Below, piece by piece: positions 1-7,645 of a stretch of DNA of 31,780 nt. The number at the start of each line of letters is the position of its first letter. Positions within the stretch are counted from its first letter, which is position 1. The notes beneath the pieces were generated by a model. It ran no database searches. It was not told the DNA's origin and saw only the letters and a list, made by a program, of their open reading frames with translations. A program made the translations under genes and the position numbers. The DNA is from Hyphococcus sp. (lineage in GTDB: Bacteria; Pseudomonadota; Alphaproteobacteria; Caulobacterales; Parvularculaceae), in the NCBI GenBank assembly GCA_021604605.1, contig BQJH01000002.1:1-31780 (forward strand), read 5' to 3'.

Positions 1-784
1 GATCAGTCTTGAAGACGCCTTCCGGGGCAAGAAGACAGACATAACAGTTCCCGGCTCTATCTCATGTGAAACTTGCGAAGGCTCTGGCGCCAAGCCTGGT
101 TCCGGCCCAACTCATTGCGGCACCTGCAAAGGCGCCGGCCGGGTGCGTATGCAGCAAGGCTTCTTCACCATTGAGCGCACATGCCCGACCTGTAATGGCG
201 AAGGCAAAACAATCTCTGATCCATGCGACAGTTGCGGTGGTCAGGGCCGGGTGCGCCGTGAACGGACTTTATCTGTCGATGTTCCGGCCGGCATAGAGGA
301 TGGCACGCGTATTCGCCTTTCCGGTGAGGGCGAGGCGGGACCGCGCGGCGGGCCGGAAGGTGATCTTTATATTTTTGTCAGCGTTAAAAACCACAATCTT
401 TTTGAGCGTGATGGCGCCGATCTTTATTCATTAATGCCCGTGCCGATGACGACGGCGGCGCTTGGCGGAGATTTCGAAACGCCGACGATTGATGGCGGGC
501 GGGTTAAAATCTCGGTGCCTGAAGGCGCCCAGACGGGCAAGCGTTTCCGCGTGCGCGGCAAAGGTATGACCCAGCTTGATCAATCCGGACGCGGACAAGT
601 GCGCCGTCGCGGTGATCTGTATGTAGAGATTCAGGTCGAGACACCGACAGGCCTCACCACCGAGCAAAAAGACTTACTGCGCCAGTTCTGTGAGTCCGGC
701 GGCGGCGAAGCGTCCTGCCCGGAATCGCGTGGCTTTTTTGAGCGCGCGAAGAATTTTTGGGAAGATGTGACTGACGGGCGGTAA
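1..784 (+). CDS. dnaJ: DnaJ molecular chaperone, C-terminal part (5' end outside window)
   Basis: Co-chaperone that delivers unfolded clients to DnaK and stimulates its ATPase in the cytoplasm. The reading frame is open from the left edge (codons start at base 2) and runs to TAA at 782-784, giving about 260 residues. It begins with the DnaJ-typical ISLEDAFRGK. The four zinc-binding CxxCxGxG repeats follow: CETCEGSG, CGTCKGAG, CPTCNGEG and CDSCGGQG. After them come the two beta-rich client-binding domains (DVPAGIEDGTRIRLSGEGEAG region and the GGDFETPTIDGG region) and a short charged tail. The J domain and Gly/Phe linker lie upstream of the window, where dnaK would normally also be found. The ATG at 143 is internal and not a real start. 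Family assignment is certain. Confidence 0.97.
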   Translation, partial: ISLEDAFRGKKTDITVPGSISCETCEGSGAKPGSGPTHCGTCKGAGRVRMQQGFFTIERTCPTCNGEGKTISDPCDSCGGQGRVRRERTLSVDVPAGIEDGTRIRLSGEGEAGPRGGPEGDLYIFVSVKNHNLFERDGADLYSLMPVPMTTAALGGDFETPTIDGGRVKISVPEGAQTGKRFRVRGKGMTQLDQSGRGQVRRRGDLYVEIQVETPTGLTTEQKDLLRQFCESGGGEASCPESRGFFERAKNFWEDVTDGR

Positions 785-805
785 TAAGTCACTGTAAAAT
801 AAGAA

Positions 806-846
806 TTTTCCACTATTTTATAGAATTCGGCATTTTGAGTGGAAAA
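806..846. repeat. Inverted repeat 1 upstream of the nucleotidyltransferase gene
   Basis: TTTTCCACT (806-814) and AGTGGAAAA (838-846) are perfect 9-base inverted arms around a 23-base AT-rich spacer. The same pair of arms recurs exactly 65 bases downstream with the same spacer length, while the spacers differ in sequence. It could be a repressor operator or an RNA hairpin in the leader. The arms are read directly; the function is inferred. Confidence 0.75.
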
Positions 847-870
847 ATATAACTATTTGAAGTATATAAC

Positions 871-911
871 TTTTCCACTATTACTTGAAGCCTCTGCCAA
901 AAAGTGGAAAA
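871..911. repeat. Inverted repeat 2 overlapping the ribosome-binding region
   Basis: TTTTCCACT (871-879) and AGTGGAAAA (903-911) repeat the architecture of the element at 806-846, again with a 23-base spacer. The downstream arm contains GTGGA (904-908), the best ribosome-binding candidate for a TTG start at 915. Folding of the RNA, or a protein bound here, would therefore block translation or transcription of the next gene. The AT-rich stretch between the two elements (847-870) is a likely promoter position but has no clear consensus boxes. Confidence 0.7.
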
Positions 912-914
912 GCA

Positions 915-1958
915 TTGAATTATAAAGACTTATCTGGAGAACAGCGTCGCCAGCTGATCGATGTGCAACAAGCTTGGGGCAGCTGGCGCCAGCTAGATGC
1001 CGACAAGCGCCGACGGTTTTCGGGAAGCATGCGCTGGGCAGAACGCGAAAGCGGCGTGTATTTATTACGCAAGGTTGGAACGGCTGAGCGTTCCCTCGGA
1101 GTGAGGTCACCAAAAACTGAAGAAGCATACAACGCATTTATGCATGGCCGCGAGGTGAACTCAAAACTTCTCGTGGGGATATCTACGCGCCTTGATGAGA
1201 TGGCGCCGGTAAACAGAGCTATGGGCCTTGGACGCCTGCCAGTTACGCCGGCAAGAATCCTTCGTGAATGTGATTCACGCGATCTGCTTGGAGAGCAAAT
1301 ATTCGTTGTCGGTACAAATGCATTATATGCGTATGAAGCGCTAACGGGAATTCAGTTTGCAAGCGGCCTTGTCGCAACGGCTGACATTGATTTGCTTTTT
1401 GATGCCAGGCGAAGAATGTCAATTGTGGCCCGCGATGAAATAAACCAGAAAGGACTGATAGGAATTTTACAGCATGCTGATAAATCATTTACACCACAGA
1501 CAAAACGCGGCTTCCGAGCTGTCAATGAGAAAGGATACTTGGTAGATCTGATCCGGCCACAAGCAAGGAAAGCGCTTGAGGACCGCCGCGCTAAATCATT
1601 AAGTGAAAACGAGGATGACCTGGAAGGCGCAGCAATTTTTGGGCTTGATTGGCTTATTAATGCGCCCAAAATACAGACAGTCGCTATTGATGAGCGGGGA
1701 TACCCCGCTCCGATTGTTGCCGTTGATCCAAGGGTATATGCTCTGCACAAATTTTGGCTTGCTGGCCGCACAGACCGGGACAAAGTTAAGGTGCGGCGGG
1801 ACTATGAGCAGGCGGTGGCCGTTTCGTCTCTCGCAGTAAATTACTTGAAACTTAGCTTTGAGGCTTCGGATTTGTCTGCGCTGCCTGATCTGATAAGGCA
1901 GATTCCGGCAGGGCTTGCTGCCAACAAAAATGATTCAAGTAAATCGCCAAAATGGTAA
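915..1958 (+). CDS. GSU2403-type nucleotidyltransferase-fold protein (NTP_transf_8)
   Basis: A predicted member of the minimal-nucleotidyltransferase-like group that includes GSU2403 (PF12281); substrate unknown. The N-terminal helix region LSGEQRRQLIDVQQAW is typical of the family. The catalytic-fold core shows FVVGTNALYAYE followed by ATADIDLLFD, whose DxD pair (about residues 157 and 159) is the expected metal site. The C-terminal half is basic and helical. No good ATG exists near the N-terminus. TTG at 915 has GTGGA six bases upstream and keeps the conserved start; TTG at 885 in the same frame would add ten residues but lies inside the second inverted repeat and lacks a ribosome site. Relatives of this fold act as tRNA- or nucleotide-modifying toxins, but no antitoxin gene is visible, so no such role is claimed. 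Confidence 0.8.
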   Translation: MNYKDLSGEQRRQLIDVQQAWGSWRQLDADKRRRFSGSMRWAERESGVYLLRKVGTAERSLGVRSPKTEEAYNAFMHGREVNSKLLVGISTRLDEMAPVNRAMGLGRLPVTPARILRECDSRDLLGEQIFVVGTNALYAYEALTGIQFASGLVATADIDLLFDARRRMSIVARDEINQKGLIGILQHADKSFTPQTKRGFRAVNEKGYLVDLIRPQARKALEDRRAKSLSENEDDLEGAAIFGLDWLINAPKIQTVAIDERGYPAPIVAVDPRVYALHKFWLAGRTDRDKVKVRRDYEQAVAVSSLAVNYLKLSFEASDLSALPDLIRQIPAGLAANKNDSSKSPKW

Positions 1959-2160
1959 TATAGACTGATGAGTTTCTTGTCTTGTAATGCGCCCTCACTC
2001 ACACCCCACCGCATTTCTCCTACACCCTGCCGCTTCGGCAATTGACGTTCATTCACAGTTCAAGCCAGTGGTGTGCGCGCTAACTCCGGTCGCAAAAACG
2101 TTGCGTCAGAAAAACAAAATAAACCGACGGACGGGGAGCAAAAGAAAAGGGAATTCTAAA

Positions 2161-2424
2161 ATGAAAAAACTATTATTGTTTGCATTTATTGCAGGTGCCG
2201 CGTGTGGAGGCGTAGCGATAGCAAATGAGTCAGAAGATTTTTGCGTGGCTTTCGCCGAAGAACATGATCTTGGTACGGAGCCTTGTTCTTGCATTGGTGA
2301 AGTCAGCGAAGCAAATCCGGACCTTAAAGAAGCGCTCCTCGCGTTAACGGACCCAAGCGAAGTTGAAAGCTGGGATGAGGCTTCTAAAGAGGCCGTCGCG
2401 GCGTGCTTCCCCGAGCGGGGCTAA
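2161..2424 (+). CDS. Small secreted acidic protein with four cysteines, unknown family
   Basis: An 87-residue protein with an N-terminal MKKLLLFAFIAG signal peptide and a likely cleavage after Ala21 (AIA/NES). The mature part is short and strongly acidic, with four cysteines at residues 28, 42, 44 and 82, enough for two disulfides in the periplasm. The ATG at 2161 is preceded by an AAAAGGGA ribosome-binding site. An in-frame GTG/ATG start farther upstream would only add a low-complexity, non-conserved-looking leader. A hairpin terminator follows directly, so it is probably monocistronic. I do not recognise a family. Cys15 inside the hydrophobic stretch lacks a good lipobox, so a soluble secreted form is preferred over a lipoprotein. 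Confidence 0.75.
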   Translation: MKKLLLFAFIAGAACGGVAIANESEDFCVAFAEEHDLGTEPCSCIGEVSEANPDLKEALLALTDPSEVESWDEASKEAVAACFPERG

Positions 2425-2433
2425 GGATAATAG

Positions 2434-2459
2434 AGCCCCGCCTTTAAGTCGGGGCTTTA
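2434..2459 (+). terminator. Probable rho-independent terminator
   Basis: AGCCCCG (2434-2440), a 9-base loop and CGGGGCT (2450-2456) form a 7-base-pair GC-rich stem just after the small secreted gene. The T run behind it is short (TTTAA), so termination may be partial. Confidence 0.65.
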
Positions 2460-2545
2460 AGACTAGGCTTTACTCATCGCGCCATGCGCGATTGGGGCAC
2501 CAAGTACGGCTAGTTTTACAAAAAGATTCACTGCCCTCGTCGTTT

Positions 2546-2575
2546 TTGACATGATACGGTAAGTTGTTTCCGTAT
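2546..2575 (+). promoter_or_regulatory. Possible promoter/operator: TTGACA with adjoining ATACGG...CCGTAT palindrome
   Basis: A perfect -35-like TTGACA (2546-2551) is followed by the inverted repeat ATACGG (2554-2559) / CCGTAT (2570-2575) with a 10-base centre. A -10 box at the right distance is poor. The position upstream of the ATG at 2592 fits a regulated promoter, and it argues against the ATG at 2574 being the start of the next gene. Confidence 0.3.
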
Positions 2576-2591
2576 GCTGGGGGCGGGGTCT

Positions 2592-3374
2592 ATGAATACT
2601 CTCATTATTTTTCTGCGGATCTTGATGCGCATTGTGATCATCGGGGTGATCTATCTGGTCGTGCGGATTGTTGCGCCTGAAGATGCATTGCTATTGTCGA
2701 TAGCCATATATTGGATATTTTTACTGGCCGCGTGGGCTGTCGTTTTTCTCCATAGGGCTTCTCTATGGCAAATCGACGACATCCGTCTCGGGCCAGAAAC
2801 GCCTCGCTTTGTGACTGTTGAGGGCGTTATTTCAGAGTTGACCCTCGTGACAGAACGCGTTGCGAAAGGTGAGAAAGGCTATGACTATAACGCGCTGGAA
2901 TTCCCGCAACAATTCGATTCCGATATGGACGATGTCCTGAACAGCCTTTCTTGGCTCAAGGCGCCTGCAAAGCAGGAGATTTTTGGCAGAATAGCAGATG
3001 GACACAACGAAGCGGAACCAGAATATTCATTATACGGCCCTTTTTTGTTGTATATATTTCGGATTGCTTCAAGAGCGGTCCGTGAAAGGGAGCCGCTGCA
3101 TGTTTTGCGGGGGGTGTATGCAGCGCAGGCGGCGCTTGTTGGGGGTGCAGATTACCGAGATGTTCTTGTTCGTTATAGTACACTTTGGGATGCGGCGCGC
3201 CGGTTACGTGTTCACATCAAGCCAATTGCTAAATCAATAGCGGCGGAAACCCCAGAGTTAGTTGAACTCCTAACCATGCGGCCAGCAGGACTTAAAGCCA
3301 TGGCGGTCGTCGCGATTAAGGACGAATATGGCTTTCGTTATGAGCTGGATGAAACCTGGGGACACAGTGAGTAG
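2592..3374 (+). CDS. Membrane-anchored protein of unknown function
   Basis: About 260 residues. Two hydrophobic segments at roughly residues 3-25 and 30-52 anchor the protein, and the remaining ~200 residues form a helical, charged soluble domain, including PEYSLYGPFLLYIFRIASRAVRERE and a YSTLWDAARRLR stretch. I do not recognise the family and see no catalytic motif. ATG 2592 is chosen because it sits behind a G-rich stretch, and because the alternative ATG at 2574 falls within a palindrome next to a TTGACA box. It stands alone: a terminator lies upstream and the MFS gene converges from downstream. The soluble part should face the cytoplasm if the two segments form a hairpin. Confidence 0.7.
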   Translation: MNTLIIFLRILMRIVIIGVIYLVVRIVAPEDALLLSIAIYWIFLLAAWAVVFLHRASLWQIDDIRLGPETPRFVTVEGVISELTLVTERVAKGEKGYDYNALEFPQQFDSDMDDVLNSLSWLKAPAKQEIFGRIADGHNEAEPEYSLYGPFLLYIFRIASRAVREREPLHVLRGVYAAQAALVGGADYRDVLVRYSTLWDAARRLRVHIKPIAKSIAAETPELVELLTMRPAGLKAMAVVAIKDEYGFRYELDETWGHSE

Positions 3375-3421
3375 CGAAGCTTTGCCCAGAAAAAACTTGG
3401 CGTCTTCGGAATATCTATAAT

Positions 3422-4675
3422 CTACTCCACAGCCGCATCTTCAAACTTGTCTGCCTTCGCCAAGGCCGGGAAAAGCTTCGTCCAGGCGAGCGCGGTGGCG
3501 ATTGCGATCCCGCCGCCAAGAAGGACGGCGCCAATGGGCCCTAAAAATCTTGCTGCGACGCCGCTTTCAAATTCACCCAGCTCATTCGATGCGGAAATGA
3601 AGATGAAGGAAACGGACGAGACCCGTCCGCGCATATGGTCAGGTGTTGCTAATTGAATAAGGGACTGGCGCACATAAACGGAGATCATATCCGCCGCACC
3701 GGTGATCGCGAGGGTTGCCATGGAGAAACAGAAGACGGTTGAAAGGGCAAATCCAAGCATCGCGGCGCCATAGATCGCGACGGCGCCCAGCATCCAGTAA
3801 CCGACCTTACGCGTTAGCGCGCGGCTGGCCAGCAAGAACGCGACAATCCCGGCGCCTAACGCGGGCGCGGCGCGTAAAATGCCGAGCCCTTCAGCGCCGA
3901 CATGCAAAACATCGCGGGCAAAGACGGGCAGCAGCGCTGTCACCCCACCAAAAAATACCACCACCAGATCAAGTGAAATGGCGCCGAGAACAATTTTGTT
4001 GTCGCGCACATAACGCAAGCCTTCAAAAATCATCGCGAGACTGCGTGCATTCGGACTTGGCTCATGTTTGGGCGTTTGCGCAAACCAGAAGCAGATGATT
4101 GCAGAGGCGGTAATCGCTGCTGAAACGGTGTAAACAACATGGGGTCCGCCAATATAAAGAAAGCCGCCTATCGCCGGGCCAAAGATGGCTGCCGCTTGAA
4201 AGCCTAGAGAATTCCAGGCAATGGCAAGAGGGAGCTCGTCGCGCGGCACAAGGCGTGGATAAAGCGCATTGGACGCGGCGGGCGTAAATGCATTGATGCC
4301 GCCCATCGCGGCAGCGGCGACAAAAATCGCCGGGATCGCCACTGGCGTTGGCGCAAAGCTCGCTGCAACCAGCCCGCCAATGACAAAAAGGCGAAGCGCA
4401 TTGCTGACAATCAGGATCAGCTTGCGATCAATGCGATCCGCCGCCTGCCCGCCAACAAGTGACAAAAGTAATACGGGTAAAAACTGTGCGAGACCAACAA
4501 GGCCAAGAAGAAATGCGGATTCTTCAATCGACCGGGTTTCGCGAGCGAGATCATAAATTTGCCATCCGATAGCAACAGCGATCATCTGTCGCCCGGCTGA
4601 AACCAACTGGCGCGCTATCCAGTAATAGCGATAGGCTTGATGACGAAAAATTGCGAGGGAGGGGAGAAGAGACAT
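3422..4675 (-). CDS. MFS transporter, EntS/MFS_3-type exporter
   Basis: A 417-residue inner-membrane protein with about 12 hydrophobic segments, matching the EntS-like major facilitator group (PF05977) whose known members export siderophores, macrolides or other small molecules. Visible signatures include an N-terminal FRHQAYRYYWIARQLVSAGRQM, the family's GWQIYDL motif, and the loop-2/3 signature GGQAADRIDRK. The second half has a similar FRALA-type arrangement and a DHMRGRVSSV motif. The minus-strand ATG lies at 4673-4675, with no clear Shine-Dalgarno. The substrate cannot be read from the sequence. It is convergent with the membrane-protein gene at 2592-3374 and has no operon partner. Confidence 0.9.
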   Translation of the reverse strand: MSLLPSLAIFRHQAYRYYWIARQLVSAGRQMIAVAIGWQIYDLARETRSIEESAFLLGLVGLAQFLPVLLLSLVGGQAADRIDRKLILIVSNALRLFVIGGLVAASFAPTPVAIPAIFVAAAAMGGINAFTPAASNALYPRLVPRDELPLAIAWNSLGFQAAAIFGPAIGGFLYIGGPHVVYTVSAAITASAIICFWFAQTPKHEPSPNARSLAMIFEGLRYVRDNKIVLGAISLDLVVVFFGGVTALLPVFARDVLHVGAEGLGILRAAPALGAGIVAFLLASRALTRKVGYWMLGAVAIYGAAMLGFALSTVFCFSMATLAITGAADMISVYVRQSLIQLATPDHMRGRVSSVSFIFISASNELGEFESGVAARFLGPIGAVLLGGGIAIATALAWTKLFPALAKADKFEDAAVE

Positions 4676-4752
4676 GGCGCGCGGACAATAGGCAATGGCC
4701 AGCCGGCATCAAGTAAAATCATCTGACACTTTCACGGGGCGTCTAATCAGGA

Positions 4753-5247
4753 TTATTCGGCTTGTTTGGCGAAACCCAAAACATTGCCGCCCGGTTCGCG
4801 GATATAAATTTCTTTCGCGCCATAATTGGTGTCGTGGGCGTCTTTGACGATTTCGGCGTCGCTCACCGCTTCCACAATCTTCTCGAAATCATCAATCTCA
4901 AAATAGATAAACCCTTGTCCAACTCGCGCACTAAGCTCTGCCTTTGTGAAAGTCTCGTCATTGACGTCACTTGCCTGAAACATGATCTCAACGTCGTTAG
5001 AGGCGACGGCTGCAAATTGCAGCCCCCGTTCATATGGGACTTCCATGGTTTTGGTAAAACCGAGCCGATCAGCGAAAAAATCTACCGATTGCTGAACATC
5101 ATCGACAAAGAGGATCGGCGTTGCTTTTTTGATCATGCCTGTTTCCGATGCTGATGGGGCTCTTGCGTCTTCACTATTTGCGCAGGCCGAAATTGCGCCG
5201 CTTAAAACAACCGCACTGAGGGTAAATAATTTGCGCCGAAAGCCCAT
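4753..5247 (-). CDS. VOC-domain (glyoxalase/bleomycin-resistance fold) lipoprotein
   Basis: A 164-residue protein with one VOC module (TPILFVDDVQQSVDFFADRLGF at the start, REPGGNVLGFAK at the end). It is preceded by a signal sequence ending in a plausible lipobox ISAC with Cys22, so the domain would be exported and lipid-anchored. That is unusual, since most VOC proteins are cytosolic. The usual metal-binding His and Glu positions of glyoxalase I are not obvious, which suggests ligand binding more than lyase activity. ATG 5247 is chosen because GAGG stands just upstream and the signal peptide then begins at residue 1; the longer frame from 5310 would run through the divergent promoter. It is divergent from the PadR regulator, its likely controller. 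Confidence 0.85.
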   Translation of the reverse strand: MGFRRKLFTLSAVVLSGAISACANSEDARAPSASETGMIKKATPILFVDDVQQSVDFFADRLGFTKTMEVPYERGLQFAAVASNDVEIMFQASDVNDETFTKAELSARVGQGFIYFEIDDFEKIVEAVSDAEIVKDAHDTNYGAKEIYIREPGGNVLGFAKQAE

Positions 5248-5278
5248 GAAGGCCTCTTGTTTGTTGCCTATTGTGTAA

Positions 5279-5299
5279 ACTAGTCTAAATAATACTAGT
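5279..5299. promoter_or_regulatory. Paired ACTAGT palindromes between VOC lipoprotein and padR
   Basis: ACTAGT at 5279-5284 and again at 5294-5299, 15 bases apart, lie in the 56-base gap between the two divergent start codons. The second copy ends five bases before the padR ATG. Such a symmetric pair in a PadR divergent region is a good candidate for the repressor's own operator. The sites are seen; binding is inferred. Confidence 0.45.
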
Positions 5300-5303
5300 G
5301 ACC

Positions 5304-5873
5304 ATGTCAAACGCTGAAAAACCTTTATCCCTTACCCCTTGCGATCTGGTTGTTTTGGTGACAATCGCTGCAAAGCCACGACATGGATATGATTTGTGGA
5401 AGCAGCTTGAGGCGGCGGATGTCAAAGACTGGGCGCCAGTGTCAAAGCCACAGATCTATTACTCGCTTAGAAAGCTGCAGACAAGTGCGCTCATCAGTGA
5501 GCGGCCAGAAGACGGAAAACCTGCCGGGCCTAAAAAGGAGGTTTATGCGATTACCCGCAAAGGGAGAGGGGCGCTCAAAAAGAATCTCGCTGAGCCCTAT
5601 TGGGCGGAAAATAGAGATCCACCGCCCTTCACAACATGGGCGGCGCTATCCCTGGCGTTGCCAGTTGAAGATAAAATTGCGCAGGTGCAGCGAAGGCGGG
5701 ATTTTTTGCAAGGCGAGCTATGCCGGGAACAAGCCACAATGATAGAGCTAGAGCAGTATGAAGTTGAAACTGCCGACCTTGCACGCTCTTTAATAAGTCT
5801 TGCGATTAATCAGTTTAAAACAGAGTTGGCATGGCTTGATAAGTTTGAAAAGAGTATCAAAGCGAAGCGATAG
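5304..5873 (+). CDS. PadR-family transcriptional regulator
   Basis: A 189-residue DNA-binding repressor with an N-terminal PadR winged helix (residues ~10-90, with PRHGYDLWKQLE, the recognition-helix region KPQIYYSLRKLQ and the wing PKKEVYAITRKGR). A helical C-terminal dimerisation region rich in charged residues (residues ~110-185) places it in the longer PadR subgroup with the Vir_act_alpha_C type tail. PadR proteins usually respond to small phenolic or antibiotic-like ligands and often control neighbouring transport or detoxification genes. ATG 5304 is preferred over the GTG at 5298, which lies in the operator-like ACTAGT. DUF3088 and GNAT genes follow on the same strand, and the VOC lipoprotein is divergent. 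Confidence 0.93.
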   Translation: MSNAEKPLSLTPCDLVVLVTIAAKPRHGYDLWKQLEAADVKDWAPVSKPQIYYSLRKLQTSALISERPEDGKPAGPKKEVYAITRKGRGALKKNLAEPYWAENRDPPPFTTWAALSLALPVEDKIAQVQRRRDFLQGELCREQATMIELEQYEVETADLARSLISLAINQFKTELAWLDKFEKSIKAKR

Positions 5874-5891
5874 GAATTTGAAATAGCAATT

Positions 5892-6239
5892 ATGGAAAAA
5901 GATACACTCTTCCTTTTACCGCCCGGTTTTGAAGATCATAACAGGCGTGAGTTTTGTCCGGAATGCGCGGAGATTTGGGGTGTCTTGCATTATTTTCCTG
6001 CGATCAAGGAGGCAATTGATATTTGCTATCAGCCCTTGGCGCATCCGCGCCCAGAGCTTGTCGCTATGCTGGGCGAGGGGAATTGGAATTGCCCCACATT
6101 AGTCTTGGGTGAAGGTGCTGACACGGGTCCTGATGCTAAAGTGGAGACATCCAAAGAGTGTCGCTTTTTGGATAACGCCCGCGATATCGCGAAATATTTT
6201 GCCTACAAATATGGAACGCCGTTCCCGCGTGGGTCGTAA
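5892..6239 (+). CDS. DUF3088 family protein
   Basis: A 115-residue cytosolic protein recognised as DUF3088 (PF11287). It begins TLFLLPPGFED and carries REFCPECAEIWGVLHYFP, with a CxxC pair at about residues 22-25. It later has NWNCPTLVL and ends with the family's ARDIAKYFAYKYGTPFPR. The shape suggests a thioredoxin-like fold, but no biochemical role is established. It starts 18 bases after the padR stop on the same strand, so it is probably cotranscribed. No strong ribosome-binding site is present. Confidence 0.85.
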   Translation: MEKDTLFLLPPGFEDHNRREFCPECAEIWGVLHYFPAIKEAIDICYQPLAHPRPELVAMLGEGNWNCPTLVLGEGADTGPDAKVETSKECRFLDNARDIAKYFAYKYGTPFPRGS

Positions 6240-6268
6240 ATGGCGCTTTCAATGCCTAAATAACATTG

Positions 6269-6796
6269 ATGGGCAATTCAGCTCCTTATCAATTTGCGAA
6301 TACGCTTCGCTTTCGGCCAGTTCGGCCCTTGGCTGACGCTAATCGGCTTATTCGCTATGGGCGTGATCTCTATGTTGAAAGCCTTGGCACTGATGCTGAG
6401 TTTTGTCGTGACTATGGCGTATACGGACAGCGTTTTCCGATGTGGATTGCGGCGTGCGCTGCGCGTGATCCTGCATTAGCTGTATTCTTGTTAAAAGAAG
6501 GCGCGCCAGTCGGGTTTGCGGCTATGGGTGTTGCCAGAGACCGGCAAGGACTAAAGGCGCCGACAACAGGGCTCGTTCATCATTTCTATGTTGACCCATC
6601 TTGCCGCGGGCAAGGCTATGGCGGCTTACTCGATGATTATGCCCGCGCGAAACTTAAAAGTGCGGGTTGTTCATTTGCCCGGCTTAATGTGACGAAAAGC
6701 AATGCGCGCGCAATCCGGTTTTACCTTGCCCAGGGCTGGCGCGATATTGGCGCGCCGTCAGGGTCTATCTTGCGCCACATGGAGCTTGCGCTTTAG
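6269..6796 (+). CDS. GNAT family N-acetyltransferase
   Basis: A 175-residue acyl-CoA-dependent acetyltransferase. The GNAT core is plain: HHFYVDPSCRGQGYGGLLDDYA contains the acetyl-CoA pyrophosphate loop (R-G-Q-G-Y-G), and the family's C-terminal signature follows as ARLNVTKSNARAIRFYLAQGW. The substrate is unknown. ATG at 6269 follows directly on an in-frame TTG at 6266, and ATG is preferred. It lies 29 bases after the DUF3088 gene and may belong to the same padR-led transcript. dapB follows after 39 bases but has its own good ribosome-binding site. Confidence 0.9.
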   Translation: MGNSAPYQFANTLRFRPVRPLADANRLIRYGRDLYVESLGTDAEFCRDYGVYGQRFPMWIAACAARDPALAVFLLKEGAPVGFAAMGVARDRQGLKAPTTGLVHHFYVDPSCRGQGYGGLLDDYARAKLKSAGCSFARLNVTKSNARAIRFYLAQGWRDIGAPSGSILRHMELAL

Positions 6797-6835
6797 CGTC
6801 AATCCGCTACCGCTAGAATAAATCGGAGAAGATAT

Positions 6836-7645
6836 ATGGCGAAGTCATCTATTTTAGTCGCCGGCGCCGGCGGGCGCATGGGCAAGGCCGTCGTCGAGGA
6901 AGTGTTGAAAACGCCAGGGGCGAGCCTTGCGGGCGGGTTCGAAAGACCGGGCGGGCCGGATATTGGTAAGGATATCGGCATCCTCGCCGGGCTCGACGCG
7001 ATTGGCCTGTCGGTAGAAGAAAACGCTGCGGCGGGCCTTAAAAAAGCCGGCGCCATGATTGATTTTACGGCCCCGGCGGCAAGTGTAGAAAATGCTCGCA
7101 TGGCGTCGGAAAAGGGCGTTGCTCATATTGTCGGGACAACCGGTTTTTCAGCGGAACAGGAAGCGGCGATCGCTGGCTTTGCTGCCCATGTCCCGATTGT
7201 GAAGTCGGGCAATATGAGCGTCGGCGTGAACGTGTTGATGAGCCTTGTTGAGGCGGCGGCCAGAGCGCTGGCAGATGATTACGATATCGAAATTAATGAG
7301 GCCCACCATCGCTTTAAGGTCGATGCGCCCTCAGGCACTGCGTTAATGCTGGGTGAGGCGGCGGCGCGCGGACGCGATGTATCATTGCGAGACAAAGCTG
7401 CCGGTATGACCGGCTCAAGGGCTGGCGAAAGGCAGATCGGTGATATTGGGTTTTCCGTTATGCGCGGAGGCGGCGTCATCGGGGAGCATAGCGTCGCCTT
7501 TGCCGGCGGCGAGGAAATTATCACCCTTTCCCACAGTGCGATTGATCGTGGATTGTTCGCCAAAGGCGCCGTTGCGGCTGCGCGTTGGGCGATCGGCAAG
7601 CCGCCCGGATTGTACTCCATGCGGGATGTTTTGGGGCTCTCGTAA
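6836..7645 (+). CDS. dapB: 4-hydroxy-tetrahydrodipicolinate reductase
   Basis: Cytosolic enzyme of lysine and diaminopimelate synthesis; it reduces 4-hydroxy-tetrahydrodipicolinate with NAD(P)H. The 269 residues match the family length. The N-terminal dinucleotide loop is GAGGRMG (residues 10-16), VGTTGFS is at 99-105, and the catalytic signature EAHHRFKVDAPSGTA runs from 155, with His157/His158 and Lys161. The C-terminal FAKGAVAAARWAIGKPPGLYSMRDVLGL is the standard ending. A GGAGA site stands upstream of the ATG. In several alphaproteobacteria dapB lies close to dnaJ, so the roughly 6 kb between them here may be a later insertion of accessory genes (inference). Confidence 0.97.
   Translation: MAKSSILVAGAGGRMGKAVVEEVLKTPGASLAGGFERPGGPDIGKDIGILAGLDAIGLSVEENAAAGLKKAGAMIDFTAPAASVENARMASEKGVAHIVGTTGFSAEQEAAIAGFAAHVPIVKSGNMSVGVNVLMSLVEAAARALADDYDIEINEAHHRFKVDAPSGTALMLGEAAARGRDVSLRDKAAGMTGSRAGERQIGDIGFSVMRGGGVIGEHSVAFAGGEEIITLSHSAIDRGLFAKGAVAAARWAIGKPPGLYSMRDVLGLS

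Noticed and set aside
66..296. Open frame inside the left edge
   Set aside because: It lies out of frame within dnaJ, whose zinc-finger repeats cover the same bases.
915..1958. Nucleotidyltransferase as the toxin of a toxin-antitoxin pair
   Set aside because: No small antitoxin-like gene is adjacent. The next gene encodes a secreted protein with its own terminator.
3715..4098. Arg-rich plus-strand open frame
   Set aside because: It is antisense to the MFS transporter, and the composition is that of a shadow frame.
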